From Armigeres subalbatus (lineage: Eukaryota; Arthropoda; Insecta; Diptera; Culicidae), in the NCBI RefSeq assembly GCF_024139115.2, contig NC_085140.1, positions 26,257,956 through 26,321,955 on the forward strand: a DNA stretch of 64,000 nt, in the 5' to 3' direction. Below are positions 1 through 8,970 of the stretch, one piece after another (position 1 is the stretch's first letter; every line of letters begins with the position of its first letter). The notes under the pieces were generated by a model that was given only the letters and a program-made list of their open reading frames with translations, did not search any database and had not been told where the DNA came from. Both the position numbers and the translations under genes were made by a program.

Positions 1-559
1 GGTAAGAGGCTTATTGGGGTTTTCATAAAAAATAGGGTGGGCCATATTTAAAAAAATGAAAAAAAAACACTTTTTTATTTGCAGAGATACGGGTATGTAA
101 TGTTTCGCGAAGTTGAAGTTCAGCCAGTTTCCAAGAATTTTGCTGAAAAAAATATTTTTCTTGCTCTTAAATTGACTGATTAAGAGCAATTTTCCAATGT
201 TTATTTAGGGTTTTTTTGCTCTAAATTTTTTGTTTCAAATTTCTCAGCAATGTGATGTTCAGAACACTTTTTGAGCTTTGCAGGGCACAACTTTTCATGG
301 ACTAAGCATTGCCATATCCCAAGCGGATCAAAAGTTATTGAGGTTTTTCCTCGAAAAACAATGTTTTCTCCTAAAGGCTGTATCTATGAATGGCGCAAAC
401 ATTTTTTCAATCAGCTTTCTCTTTCTCGATTCTACTGCTTTCAGGCTCCATTTCAGGGTGTTTAAATCAAGGGGATAGTTGAAATTTACCCCATATTAAA
501 GGATTAAAAAATATCCGTTTTTTGCCCTTTTAAAGCACCATTTTGCTATTTTCATGTGT
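1..559. other. No gene recognised; AT-rich repeat-like DNA
   Basis: This stretch is AT-rich with long A and T runs. The short open frames in it have no recognisable motif and overlap one another in different frames. I see no splice-flanked exon and no inverted repeat before the Penelope-type palindrome that begins near 572. Confidence 0.5.
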
Positions 560-571
560 TTTGTTTCTTCC

Positions 572-720
572 ATACGTATTTCGACCTCAACAGTAAGGTC
601 GTCTTCAGTGTCTCGTACTTCAGTCGAGTCAAGTACGAGACACTGAAGACGACCTTACTGTTGAGGTCGAAATACGTATCTGTCAAGGTACAATTAAGTG
701 GTGGAATTAAATGGGACTGT
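572..720. repeat. Penelope-type terminal palindrome
   Basis: Two 49-bp arms (572-620 and 631-679) are reverse complements around a 10-bp spacer. The arm is the same terminal sequence that follows the GIY-YIG gene at 63047-63100, and the plus side continues into the GTGGAATTAAATGG-type flank also seen there. This ties it to a Penelope-like element terminus, present here as a head-to-head inverted pair without coding sequence. Arm identity stops at 679/572: the plus side continues C-TGTC and the minus side G-GAAG. That is exactly at the predicted ribozyme cleavage position. Confidence 0.7.
632..691 (+). ncRNA. Hammerhead-ribozyme-like motif
   Basis: The strand reads, in order: AGTAC and GACA (5' side of stem I), CTGAAGA at 643-649 (fits CUGANGA), a stem II with GACCT at 651-655 pairing AGGTC at 664-668, GAAA at 669-672, a self-complementary TACGTAT at 673-679 acting as a minimal stem III, C680, then TGTC at 681-684 pairing GACA and GTAC at 688-691 that can pair the upstream GTAC. 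Predicted cleavage follows C680. One extra base (C650) lies between CUGANGA and stem II, which departs from the textbook core. Hammerhead motifs in Penelope-like elements are established; activity here is inference. Confidence 0.6.
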
Positions 721-880
721 ACAAACTCGTCTTATGACAAGTGAACTTTGCAGAACAATTTTTTTTTCTAGCTCTGCTATTTCCGGCTTGAAAAACTTAT
801 TACCACTTTGTCTGCTACCTGGACCAATGTGCCGTGGTAGCTTGATTGCTGTTGGTGATTTCATCCATTCGCAGGGATGC

Positions 881-1000
881 CAGACATACAGACATGTCTG
901 TATTTATACAGACATTTGGTCTTGCATACAGACATCATACAGATTACAGACATTATACAGACTTTTGGTTAAAGTTACAGACTTTTACAGACATTATGAG
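881..1000 (+). repeat. Degenerate ACAGAC-rich cluster
   Basis: ACAGAC or close variants recur about ten times, several of them within TTACAGAC or TACAGACAT contexts. It is a low-order degenerate tandem array with no coding signal. Confidence 0.5.
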
Positions 1001-1079
1001 TTTTCTAACAAAATCGTAATGGGATTTCATACCAAATTCTATAAGGTTTCAGAACAGTATTTTGGAATTCCGAGCACAG

Positions 1080-1626
1080 CCTCTTAGGCTTCTGAACGGG
1101 ATTCATTTTGAATTCCTAAAATAATCCTTTTGGAATTCCGGAAAGATTTTTTGACTCCAAACGTAATCCTTCTGGGTTTACTAACAGAATCCCTTCGAGC
1201 TTCTGAACGAAAATCTTTAGGGCTTTCGAAAGGCATCACTTTGAGCTTCCCAAAGAAATCATTTTGAACTTCCAAATGGAATTCTGATGGGATTCTGAAC
1301 AAAATCATTCTAGAATTCCGAACGGAATACTTTTGATCTTCCGAACGTTTCGGGCTTCCGGAGCGTTCAGGGCTTCTGAACGGAATCTTTTTCTGCTTCT
1401 GGACAAGGGATTCCGATTAGAACACTTATGGGATTTCCCACCGAAGCCCTAAAAGGGTTTTGTTCGGAAGCGCAAAAATAATTGATTCGAAAACTCAGAA
1501 GAGTTCCTTCCGAAAGCCAAAAAGAGCCTACGTTCAGACAACCAAAAAATCTCGGTTCGTAAACCCAAAGCAAGTCCTTTGTCTGGGTTTCCGAACGAAA
1601 TTATTTGGGATTCTGAAAGGAATTCT
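1080..1626. repeat. Degenerate short-period repeats (TTCCGAACGGAAT type)
   Basis: Words such as TTCCGAACGGAAT, TTTTGGGATTCC and GCTTCTGAACG recur at roughly 25-35-bp spacing in both orientations. Similar text resumes at 1858-2177 and 3605-3795, on either side of the insertions, so those three blocks look like one older degenerate array that was later interrupted. The open frames here are by-products of the repeats. Confidence 0.55.
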
Positions 1627-1677
1627 TTAAAAGACTATTATTCTTCCATTTACTTCCACTATTCACTTTTTATGTAT

Positions 1678-1734
1678 CAACAAACAGATACGTATTTCGT
1701 TTCCTACTTGGAAACTTCTTCAGTGTTTTGTTAT
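1678..1734 (-). ncRNA. Hammerhead-ribozyme-like motif (left arm, mirror copy)
   Basis: This is the exact mirror of the motif at 1750-1806 across A1742: core at 1723-1717 and predicted cleavage after the base at 1687 on the minus strand. Transcription across the palindrome from either side would give one motif in each orientation and a very stable hairpin. Confidence 0.55.
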
Positions 1735-1749
1735 CGACTAGACTAGTCG

Positions 1750-1806
1750 ATAACAAAACACTGAAGAAGTTTCCAAGTAGGAAACGAAATACGTATCTGT
1801 TTGTTG
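1750..1806 (+). ncRNA. Hammerhead-ribozyme-like motif (right arm)
   Basis: CTGAAGA lies at 1761-1767, then one extra A, stem II GTTTCC (1769-1774), loop AAGTA and GGAAAC (1780-1785), GAAA (1786-1789), the self-complementary TACGTAT (1790-1796) and C1797 as the predicted cleavage nucleotide. ACAAAACA before the core can pair TGTTTGTT after the cleavage site with one bulge, giving stem I. Stem II has changed completely relative to the copy at 632-691 yet still pairs, which argues for selection on structure. Confidence 0.55.
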
Positions 1807-1857
1807 ATACATAAAAAGTGAATAGTGGAAGTAAATGGAAGAATAATAGTCTTTTAA

Positions 1858-2177
1858 CCTTGTAGCATTTCCCCGAAGACGCTCTAAAATAATTGATCAG
1901 GAATTCTTTTATATTTCTGAATTCTTTTAGGCTACCAAAACAAAATTCTTTGGATTTTCGATTCGACCTTTTTTGGACTTTTCAACGAAATTATTTTGGC
2001 CTTTTTTCAAACGAAGTTCTTTTATACTTTCGAAAGAAATACTTTTGGAATTCCGAGTAGAGCCATATGAGATTCTGAATGAATTTTTTTTCTCCTGTTT
2101 CTGTAAAAGGGATAGCAAATCTTTTTTGTTTCGGCATTCCAAACCTAAAAAGATTACATTCGGAAGCCAAAAGGGTT
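1858..2177. repeat. Degenerate short-period repeats, continued
   Basis: The same TTTTGGAATTCCGA-like words as at 1080-1626 continue here. Overlapping open frames on both strands (for example 1973-2350 and 1927-2256) mirror each other and have no domain, so they are not called as genes. Confidence 0.5.
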
Positions 2178-2199
2178 TGTTCAAAAGCGCAAAAGATAT

Positions 2200-3459
2200 T
2201 GCGTTGCGTTGCGTTGTAACGGAGTATTTCGTAGATTGCATACTGATAGTTGTCATGTATATTCTTCACCTTTCTTACCCCAATTGTTTATGGATTTCCA
2301 TTTGGGATTCAATGGAAATCCAATTGGGGGTCCAAAATGATAAAACATGAAAGCTATCATTGCCGGCCACGCCCATCTTCTCCGTTACTAGGAAAGGGAA
2401 GGAAATGATGATATGACATCTACTTAACGAGAGGCCAGCGACTCACCGACGCCCTCATAGATGTCAAGTAATTGGATGGTGGGTAGGGTATGTGGTTTAG
2501 GAGTATCATTATAAGCAAATGATAGAAAATTTGTGGAAATACGTTGGGAGTGACTTTGCTAAGAAATTTATGTCACTCCATTATCCTTGCCGATGGTTTT
2601 CCTCGGATGGGGCGAAGGTATTAGCCTTGCCCTGGCTAATAGCCTAGGTTTAAGCGCCTTTGCTCGCTCTCTGAAACGAAAAAAGAGCAAAAAGAAATTA
2701 AATTCCCCTTCCCCCCTGATATGATAATGATTTTGATCAACAAATGAATTCTAAGTGGATGAATAAATGATCAAACGGCTGCAAACAAGCCTCTATTGTC
2801 GTAGCAGAAGCAAACCCGCCTCAATACGACAATACATGTTTGTGATTCAAAGCTCCCATACGAATGATCCAGAAATATCTACATAACTCGAGAACTAATC
2901 AGAGGATAAATCAATTTTAGGCGAAACGAAGTTCGTCGGGTCTGGTAGTACTACATATAAGTACGCCAAGTTGATGAAATTTACTAAATAATGTAATAAT
3001 AGCTAAAGGCACTCACCTTGTTCCAAAAGTTCTTACCCTCTTCCCGATATACTTTTGGAGCTGGATCATTCTACATCCCATGAATATTTCTCTGACACGG
3101 CAGTTGTCATTAGCGAAACAGGAGGCACGCCACCGATCCGTTGGAAGTCATTAACAGCCACCCGCCGCGGAACTGAATGAATAGTTGTAGGGCTGTACGT
3201 CCGGCATCTCGTGGATTCAACATGCTTTGGAACCGTCTAAGACGAATTAAGCACTCTCCAGTTGAATACATTCCACTAATAGAGCTTTATATATTTTTCT
3301 GGATGCTTTGGAAATTCATTTCCAAACTTCGGTCATCCGGGTTTAAATGATTTCTGCACTAATAATTTCGTCCATAATCGATAGTTGAAAAAATTTTTTT
3401 TTTGTTTTGACGCGTGGAAAATTTTGAGTCTTTACACAGCCACGACTTACTTCGATCTC
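2200..3459 (-). mobile_element. 1.26-kb non-coding retroelement-like insertion with 22-bp target duplication
   Basis: The 22-bp word at 2178-2199 (containing TTCAAAAGCGCAAAAGATAT) is repeated exactly at 3460-3481. The left edge reads TGCGTTGCGTTGCGTTGTAAC, which on the minus strand is a (CAACG)n-like 3' tail, so the insertion is best read as a LINE- or SINE-derived retroelement in minus orientation. It has no long open frame. A Penelope-terminus fragment lies inside at about 3225-3300. The perfect duplication shows it is fairly young. Confidence 0.6.
3225..3300 (+). repeat. Penelope-terminus fragment
   Basis: The words ACCGTCTAAGACGAATTAAG and ATTCCACTA recur in the same order at about 62983-63032 beside the Penelope-like element with the GIY-YIG gene. 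No ribozyme core is present in this fragment. Confidence 0.5.
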
Positions 3460-3481
3460 TGTTCAAAAGCGCAAAAGATAT

Positions 3482-3600
3482 AGGGCACTGCACGGGAACA
3501 TCTCTTTCTCTTTCGTTCTTTAAAAATTTTGACGTTTACTGGCCTTGTTTTCTAATTTCTTTGCAGCGAGAAAGAGACAAAGCAGTCCGTGCAGTGCCCT
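3482..3600. mobile_element. 119-bp MITE
   Basis: It begins AGGGCACTGCACGG (3482-3495) and ends with the reverse complement CCGTGCAGTGCCCT (3587-3600). It sits directly at the end of the right-hand 22-bp duplication of the previous insertion. Removing it with one AT rejoins AAAAGAT and ATTGGTTCG, matching the text after the left duplication copy. The target duplication is 2-3 bp (AT or TA, ambiguous). Confidence 0.6.
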
Positions 3601-3604
3601 ATTG

Positions 3605-3795
3605 GTTCGAAAGTCCAAAAAGAGTTCCGTTCCAAAGCCCAAAAAAGGGCGAAAGACCAAAAGTTCTTCGTATGTAAGCAGAAAAGACGTCCGTTCCGCT
3701 CTTTGGGTTTCCAAACGGAGTTATTCCTTATGTGCCTCTTCTTCGAACCGAATTCTTTTGGATTTCCCAACGGATTTTCAGTAAGAGAAAAACGT
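3605..3795. repeat. Degenerate short-period repeats, third block
   Basis: GTTCCGTTCCAAAGCCC-like words resume the array of 1080-1626 and 1858-2177 after the two insertions. Open frames here overlap in four frames and encode nothing recognisable. Confidence 0.45.
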
Positions 3796-3852
3796 TAATA
3801 TTATCAATTTATGTTAATGTAACAACAAACATATTGATAAGAATATTTGTTT

Positions 3853-3910
3853 GAACCGGCCTAGGGCCGAAAATCTCGTAAATAAAGATAATTCAATTCA
3901 ACTCAATTCA
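3853..3910 (+). mobile_element. LINE 3' tail fragment
   Basis: GGCCTAGGGCCGAAAATCTC is followed by AATAAA and a TTCAA-type simple tail (AATTCAATTCAACTCAATTC). This looks like the polyadenylation end of a non-LTR retrotransposon with no coding part left. Confidence 0.4.
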
Positions 3911-4014
3911 GAATAGTATTTACAGCTTTTAGTGGAATATCTTCACTTGTAATACGACGAGAATATTATTCCATTTGATTCCACCACTTGATTGTAACTT
4001 TACAGTAACTCAAG
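3911..4014 (-). repeat. Penelope-terminus fragment, minus strand
   Basis: Read on the minus strand it gives CTGTAAAGTTACAATCAAGT, then GTGGAATCAAATGG and a later ATTCCACTAAAAGCT. This order matches the flank downstream of the ribozyme motif at 632-720. The ribozyme core itself is absent. Confidence 0.45.
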
Positions 4015-5053
4015 AAATAGGCTGACCATACGTACCGTATTTAACGGGACAATCCCGTATTTTAGACCTTTTTGTGCTGTCCCGTCGTAATCTGAAAATT
4101 CCTTAATTTGTCCCGTTTTTCATTGATTCTACATTGATCATACATAGAAAGAGCTTTTTTGCGTCCTTAGTAGAGAGATTTACAGCCCTAGGCTGGCTCA
4201 TCTCTCAACAAAGAAAGTGGACGAAACCCATAAACAACAGTGTGAGATGTTATTTTATTATTGTTGCTTTTAAAAGAATGCTATCTATGCCGTTCTGTAT
4301 TTTCCATTGATCGACTTTTCTTAAGGTTTTAGCAGTTAATGACAACAGGTGCTTCTCCGGGAGATTTTTCATACAATCAATTATTTTTTCTGCTTATTCC
4401 GGAGGCATTAAAATTTGGCCAATTTCATCAGTGGATTGAACGGAATTAGTAACTTGGTAGACAAGTATTTCCTTAAAATCAGGTCACACCTCAACGACAA
4501 TAAAATAAAGCACAGGGGCAGACATTCTAATTTTCAGATTAAGTTTATTTTCCATTTTTCCAAGTAGGTACTTCAATTATTTTTTCAAATCTGCTGTACC
4601 ACATGTTGTTCAATCATTTGCTTCTTTTCGAATCATTCAAAGTCTTTCTGAATAATTCTGAATATTTCGAAATCATCCACTGTAAAAAATCAACGGCATG
4701 AAAAAAATAATTTATAAATCAACTGAAAAAAATCGAGTTTAAGGCAGTTTCAAACCGATGGAAACTTTGGTCGGATTAAAGGGTATATTTAAGGTTCCCA
4801 CGTACTTTAAGGCTAGTTCATACATCAGGGACTGCAACGATATTTTTGGGATTCCGTTATGAAAAATTAGAAATTTGGCCTGATTTAAAATACAATCCGG
4901 CGGAAATCTCCGAGAGTCCGAGTAATAAACCAGGCTATACATTGGCCAGGATTTTTTACTTTTCCGCGACGAAATTGCATGAGTCCTGCTTTGTTTTGGG
5001 AGTGCATGGGAACAAAATCAATTGACAAGATTCCCAAGTTGTGAGGCTTAGCG

Positions 5054-5239
5054 AAAAGATATTTTAGTTACTAGATAAAGATTGTCGCTGTCGTCGCTGT
5101 CCGGAACATCTTTTGCTGGCGAGGATAGGGGAGCTAAATGTCAAAGAAGGAAAATCCATTCGATTTGACAGCTTAGTACCCAACATGTTCCGAACAACGA
5201 AACAAAGGGAACCGAAGCGACAATCTTTATATATCTTTT
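5054..5239. mobile_element. hAT-type MITE, copy 1
   Basis: It starts AAAAGATATTTTAGTTACTA and ends with a shortened complement (ATATCTTTT). The flanks GCTTAGCG (5046-5053) and GCTAAGCG (5240-5247) form an 8-bp target duplication with one mismatch. The second copy at 30854-31051 shares the interior and has an intact right inverted repeat. Eight-base duplications are characteristic of hAT elements. No coding capacity. Confidence 0.7.
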
Positions 5240-6254
5240 GCTAAGCGTAATTTAAATCAATAAAATATCTTTTGCTTAGCTTCATTTAAATCAATTTCGA
5301 TCAATAGGCGAATTCGAGAAGGATCTAGTGGTAGAGTGCGCTGCGAGAGTTCGGGAGAAAAGTCGTCAGAAGTGATTATTTACATTCAAAATAAAATTTT
5401 CTCCATAAGATTTACTTCACTTTTTGGTATATAGTCTCATGTTTTCCACTGGCAATGGCTTTTTACAGTCGTTAAGCAGCTGTTGAAGACAAATATCACC
5501 CAAATAAACCGCGAATTAAAAATCCGGGAATTCATAACCAAGATTGTGCGGTGGAGGCGCTGCAAGAGATGTGCTGTTTAATCGGAAAAATCATATGCAA
5601 GCACCCAACGGATGGCAGCTCATCCCAAAGAAAACAAAATTTTCTTCCAATTTGCGACTATTTTAGCTTTCATAAATGATTGGATTAACCAGAAAACGCG
5701 AAAACCGTACTCCCTCCGTATGCTGCCAATGCACTTTTTTGGCCAACGACACTTTTTTCGTGGTTCCTGTGACGACCGCCAAATGTCGAAATGATCGATG
5801 AGCTTTACTCAAATTCGCCTATAAGGACTGTAAATTGATTAGATTGGTACTTTGACTAGTGTTTAGTATGCTAAAATGTACAGAATTGGAACAATTTTTT
5901 ATATTGGTCAATAAAAACCTAAAGCATAAGCATGTCTGGGTGTAGATTAAAATTAATATTCAAAATTCTCCATTTTTTTGTTATATTGAAAGATGCGTAA
6001 TTTTCTATTCCTTCGTATTTTTGTCCGCTAAAATATTTGTATTTTAAATTTTTTCCACAACTAACTTAATGGAATAGAAGGTTTATGGTGGTGAGTGATT
6101 CACTCTAAAATATTTCTAATTTCTTATACGGAAAATGAAAATTAAGCCCATAAATTTTGAAATTTCCACAGCTCTTGAATTTTATCACAAGGTTTTCGAC
6201 ATGTCCCGTTTTGCAAAAGCGTTTGTCCCGTTTTTTCACTGAAATGATCTGGTC

Positions 6255-7950
6255 CGGCTGTTCGGCCACATTGAGAGTTGACGTAAAGTCAATGTCAACT
6301 TCTCTCCACGAACAGCCTAGATAGCCGTGTGGTGTGGGCAGCTGGTTATCTGACTAAGAATAACATTACGGATTGCCTGTTCCAGTGGTAAAAGTCCATC
6401 ATACTGGTGACCCCTAATTCTCGGTGTGATGCGGCTTTATGCTTACCGTGCCTACAAATGAATGGTTAGGGGGGTCTAATAAGAACCTAACCGCAAACGG
6501 AGCCTGTGAAGCACCAGGGCCCCCTTCACAGTATTTAGCCCTCGCTGCGCTAACCGGAGCTATGGCGTAGTTGACTTTTTACTTCTCCGAGATAATCGGC
6601 TACTCTCATTCAACCTCATCGTGGGGTTAAATAAGAGTGGGGTTATGAATATGTGTTTTACCTAGTTTTCAACAAATTATCACCTATATGGATTCGCATT
6701 ATGCGTTTTTCACAGTGTACTCTGTGTCTCGTCTTTGACGTTTGGCTTTGGCTATTTTTGTTCAATCTCAACGTGAGTTTGGGGTTATGAATATGTGTTT
6801 TACTTAGTTTTTCAACAAACCTCCACCTATATGGATTCGCATTATGCATTTTTTTTACAATGTACTTTGTGTTTGTCACCTATATGGATTCGCATTTTGC
6901 GCTTTTCACAGTGTACTCTGTGTTTCGTCTATGACGTTCGGCTTCAGCTACTCTTGTTTAATCTTAACTTGAGGTTGAATAAGGGTGGGGTTATGAATAT
7001 GTTTTTTACTTAGTTTTTTAACAAATTTTCACCTGTATGGATTCGCATTATGCGTTTTTTAAAGTGTAATCTGTGTTTCGTCTTTGACGTTCGGCTTCAG
7101 CTACTCTTGTTTAATCTCAACTTGAGGTTGAATAAGGGTGGGGTTATGAAAATGTTTTTTTACTTAGTTTTTTTTTCAACAAATTGTCACCTATATTGAT
7201 TCGCATTTTGCGTTTTTTTTACAATATACTTTGGCAATATAGGTAACACTATATGGATTCGCATTATGCGTTTTTCACAGTGTACTCTGTGTCTCGTCCT
7301 TGACGTTCGGCTTCGGCTACTCTTGTTCAATCTCAACGTGAGGTTAAATAAAAGTGGGGTTATGAATATGTGTTTTACTTAGTTTTTAACAAATTGTCAC
7401 CTATATGGATTCGCATTATGCGTTTTTTTAACAATGTACTTTGTGTATGTTACCTATTTTTTTTTACAGTGTACTCTGTGTCACGTCCTTGACGTACGGC
7501 TTCGGCTACTCTTGTTCAATCTCAACGTGAGGTTCAATAAAAATGGGGTTATGAATATGTGTTTTACTTAGTTTTCAACAAATTGCCACCTATATGGATT
7601 CGCATTATGTGATTTTTACAATGTACTTTGTGATTGTCACCTATATGGATTCGCATTATGCGTTTTTCACAGTGCACTCTGTGTTTCGTCTTTGACGTTC
7701 GTCCATTGTTACGTCCTCTGTGTTTTTGTGACACCTCTCTTTAGTCCCTAGCTGAATGCGTGTGAGTCTACATAATTGGCTTTCCTATAAATGGTTCCAT
7801 TCTCCTTTCCAACTTCACTTCCTCTTCCTTTCCCCTTTTCACTTCCTTTTCCGTCAGGTAAATGATGAGAAAGGCCAGTGAAGGCGATGGCACAAATCTC
7901 CCAAATTGAGGGGAACGTGCCTCCTGAGCCGACGTTCTGATACCTGATAC
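6255..7950 (+). mobile_element. Non-autonomous LINE derivative (5' repeats plus 3' tail)
   Basis: A perfect 28-bp target duplication flanks it: 6227-6254 and 7951-7978, both containing CCCGTTTTTTCACTGAAATG. The body has a unique 5' leader (6255-6600), an array of diverged promoter-like tandem repeats (6600-7700), and a 3' untranslated region ending in a TGATACCTGATAC tail. A related 3' end is at 58085-58262. It has no ORF1 or ORF2, so it is an internally deleted LINE mobilised in trans or a LARD-like element. Duplication and tail place its 3' end on the right, plus orientation. Confidence 0.7.
6600..7700 (+). repeat. Tandem array of ~150-220-bp promoter-like units
   Basis: About six units repeat the order CAATCTCAACGTGAGGTT, GTGGGGTTATGAATATGT, TTTACTTAGTTTT, CACCTATATGGATTCGCATT, ACAGTGTACTCTGTGT, CTTTGACGTTCGGCTTC. 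Unit length varies by partial duplications. Position inside a LINE 5' region suggests 5'-UTR or promoter monomers, which is known for several LINE families; that role is inference here. Confidence 0.65.
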
Positions 7951-8001
7951 CCGTTTTTTCACTGAAATGATCTGGTCAGCCTAATTACCAAGCACCTCAT
8001 T

Positions 8002-8019
8002 GGTGACCCCGACGTTCGC
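8002..8019 (+). promoter_or_regulatory. Candidate tRNA primer-binding site
   Basis: TGGTGACCCCGACGTTCG starts one base after the LTR end at 8000 and begins with TGG, complementary to a tRNA CCA end. The tRNA species was not determined. Confidence 0.6.
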
Positions 8020-8100
8020 AGGCTCAAATATAGGAACGTACAAAAAACCGCCATTGTAGCTGCCTACACGTTGGAATTTCGCCGCAGCACCCAAAACAAG

Positions 8101-8970
8101 ATGGCGGACGAACAACGTTTGAAAGACGAAATCGCTCATCTACAGGATCAGCTGCGAGTAGCCCGAGCAGCCGCTGCAAACAACCCGCCCGTCGTGAACA
8201 GCGGTACCGATGTCAACAACGCTGCCGGCGGTACTGTAAACAAAGTTGCAATAAAAATCGGGCCATTCTGGAAGCGTGACCCAACTCTTTGGTTTGCTCA
8301 GCTAGAGGCGCAATTCACGCTGAATCAAGTAACTCGCGAGGACACCCGCTATTTCCACGTCCTCGCTGCCATCGATTCGGAGATATTGGCATGCTGCTCG
8401 GACATCATCCGAGATCCACCGGCGAATGGAAAGTACTCAGCGTTAAAGGACAGAATTATCAGCGAGTACAGCACCAGCGAGCAGAATCGTATGCAGCAGC
8501 TACTACGTGGGTGCGAACTCGGCGATCGCAAACCTTCGCAACTACTACTCGAAATGAGGAATCTCGAGAAAATCATTAAGTCGTTGTGGATGCAGCAGCT
8601 CCCTGAAACGACACAAGCTGTTCTAAAGGTCTCGGAAGCCACTCTCCAATTGGCGCAGCTAGCTGAACAAGCGGATAAACTTGCGGACATCACCAGAACG
8701 CGATCAATATCCTCCGCTGGAACGACGTGGGAGGACAACAAGGACACCGGATTCGAGGAAGTACGCAAACAAATTTCTGTTCTTTACGACGAAATTGCCG
8801 CTTTTCGTCAAGAGCGCGGCAGACCCCGCAGCAGGAGTTTCAGCAGATTTCCTGGTGGTACCCGAAGTGGCTCACGAGGAAATCATCCGTATTGTTTCTA
8901 CCACAGAAAATTTGGCGCCAACGCAAGAAGCTGCCGATCACCCTGCCAATTTAAGCCAAAAAAAAACTAG
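8101..8970 (+). CDS. gag: Gag polyprotein of the Ty3/gypsy element
   Basis: The frame is open from 8071; ATG 8101 (AAGATGGCG, better context) is preferred, giving 289 residues. Seen: an N-terminal coiled-coil-like stretch (EQRLKDEIAHLQDQLRVAR), a capsid-like core with WFAQLEAQF and YFHVLAAID, and a C-terminal basic region with CFYHRKFGANARSC-type cysteine/histidine spacing that replaces a classical CCHC knuckle. Gag would assemble the particle that packages element RNA in the cytoplasm. It ends KPKKN-stop on a run of nine A, where pol begins in the -1 frame. This is the best-preserved frame of the element. Confidence 0.85.
   Translation: MADEQRLKDEIAHLQDQLRVARAAAANNPPVVNSGTDVNNAAGGTVNKVAIKIGPFWKRDPTLWFAQLEAQFTLNQVTREDTRYFHVLAAIDSEILACCSDIIRDPPANGKYSALKDRIISEYSTSEQNRMQQLLRGCELGDRKPSQLLLEMRNLEKIIKSLWMQQLPETTQAVLKVSEATLQLAQLAEQADKLADITRTRSISSAGTTWEDNKDTGFEEVRKQISVLYDEIAAFRQERGRPRSRSFSRFPGGTRSGSRGNHPYCFYHRKFGANARSCRSPCQFKPKKN
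8961..8967 (+). promoter_or_regulatory. -1 programmed frameshift site A_AAA_AAC at the gag stop
   Basis: The heptamer AAAAAAC lies in the correct gag phase (A AAA AAC) and is followed at once by the gag stop TAG 8968-8970. Slipping back one base enters the frame that carries the DTGAD protease motif, with no stop before it. X_XXY_YYZ heptamers of this type are the classic retroviral -1 sites. A downstream stem was not established. Confidence 0.65.

Larger units (their letters stand above)
1627..1857. repeat. Perfect 231-bp palindrome of Penelope-type sequence
   Basis: Arms 1627-1741 and 1743-1857 are perfect reverse complements of 115 bp around the single base A1742. Each arm contains the ATACGTAT box and a CTGAAGA core like those at 572-691 and 63047-63100, although stem II differs in sequence. 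Perfect arms imply a recent event, gene conversion, or an assembly artefact; the sequence alone cannot separate these. Confidence 0.75.
4019..7983. mobile_element. TIR element hosting two later insertions
   Basis: The left end AGGCTGACCA (4019-4028) is the reverse complement of the right end TGGTCAGCCT (7974-7983), and both ends contain nearby ACGGGACAA words. Subtracting the hAT-type MITE (5054-5239) and the LINE-derived insert (6255-7950) leaves roughly 2.0 kb with no recognisable transposase. An AAT on each side may be a 3-bp duplication, but that is weak. The right end abuts the last 17 bp of the gypsy 5' LTR. Confidence 0.5.

Noticed and set aside
8289..8768. Secondary frames on both strands inside gag
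   Set aside because: They overlap the well-supported gag frame and have no motifs.
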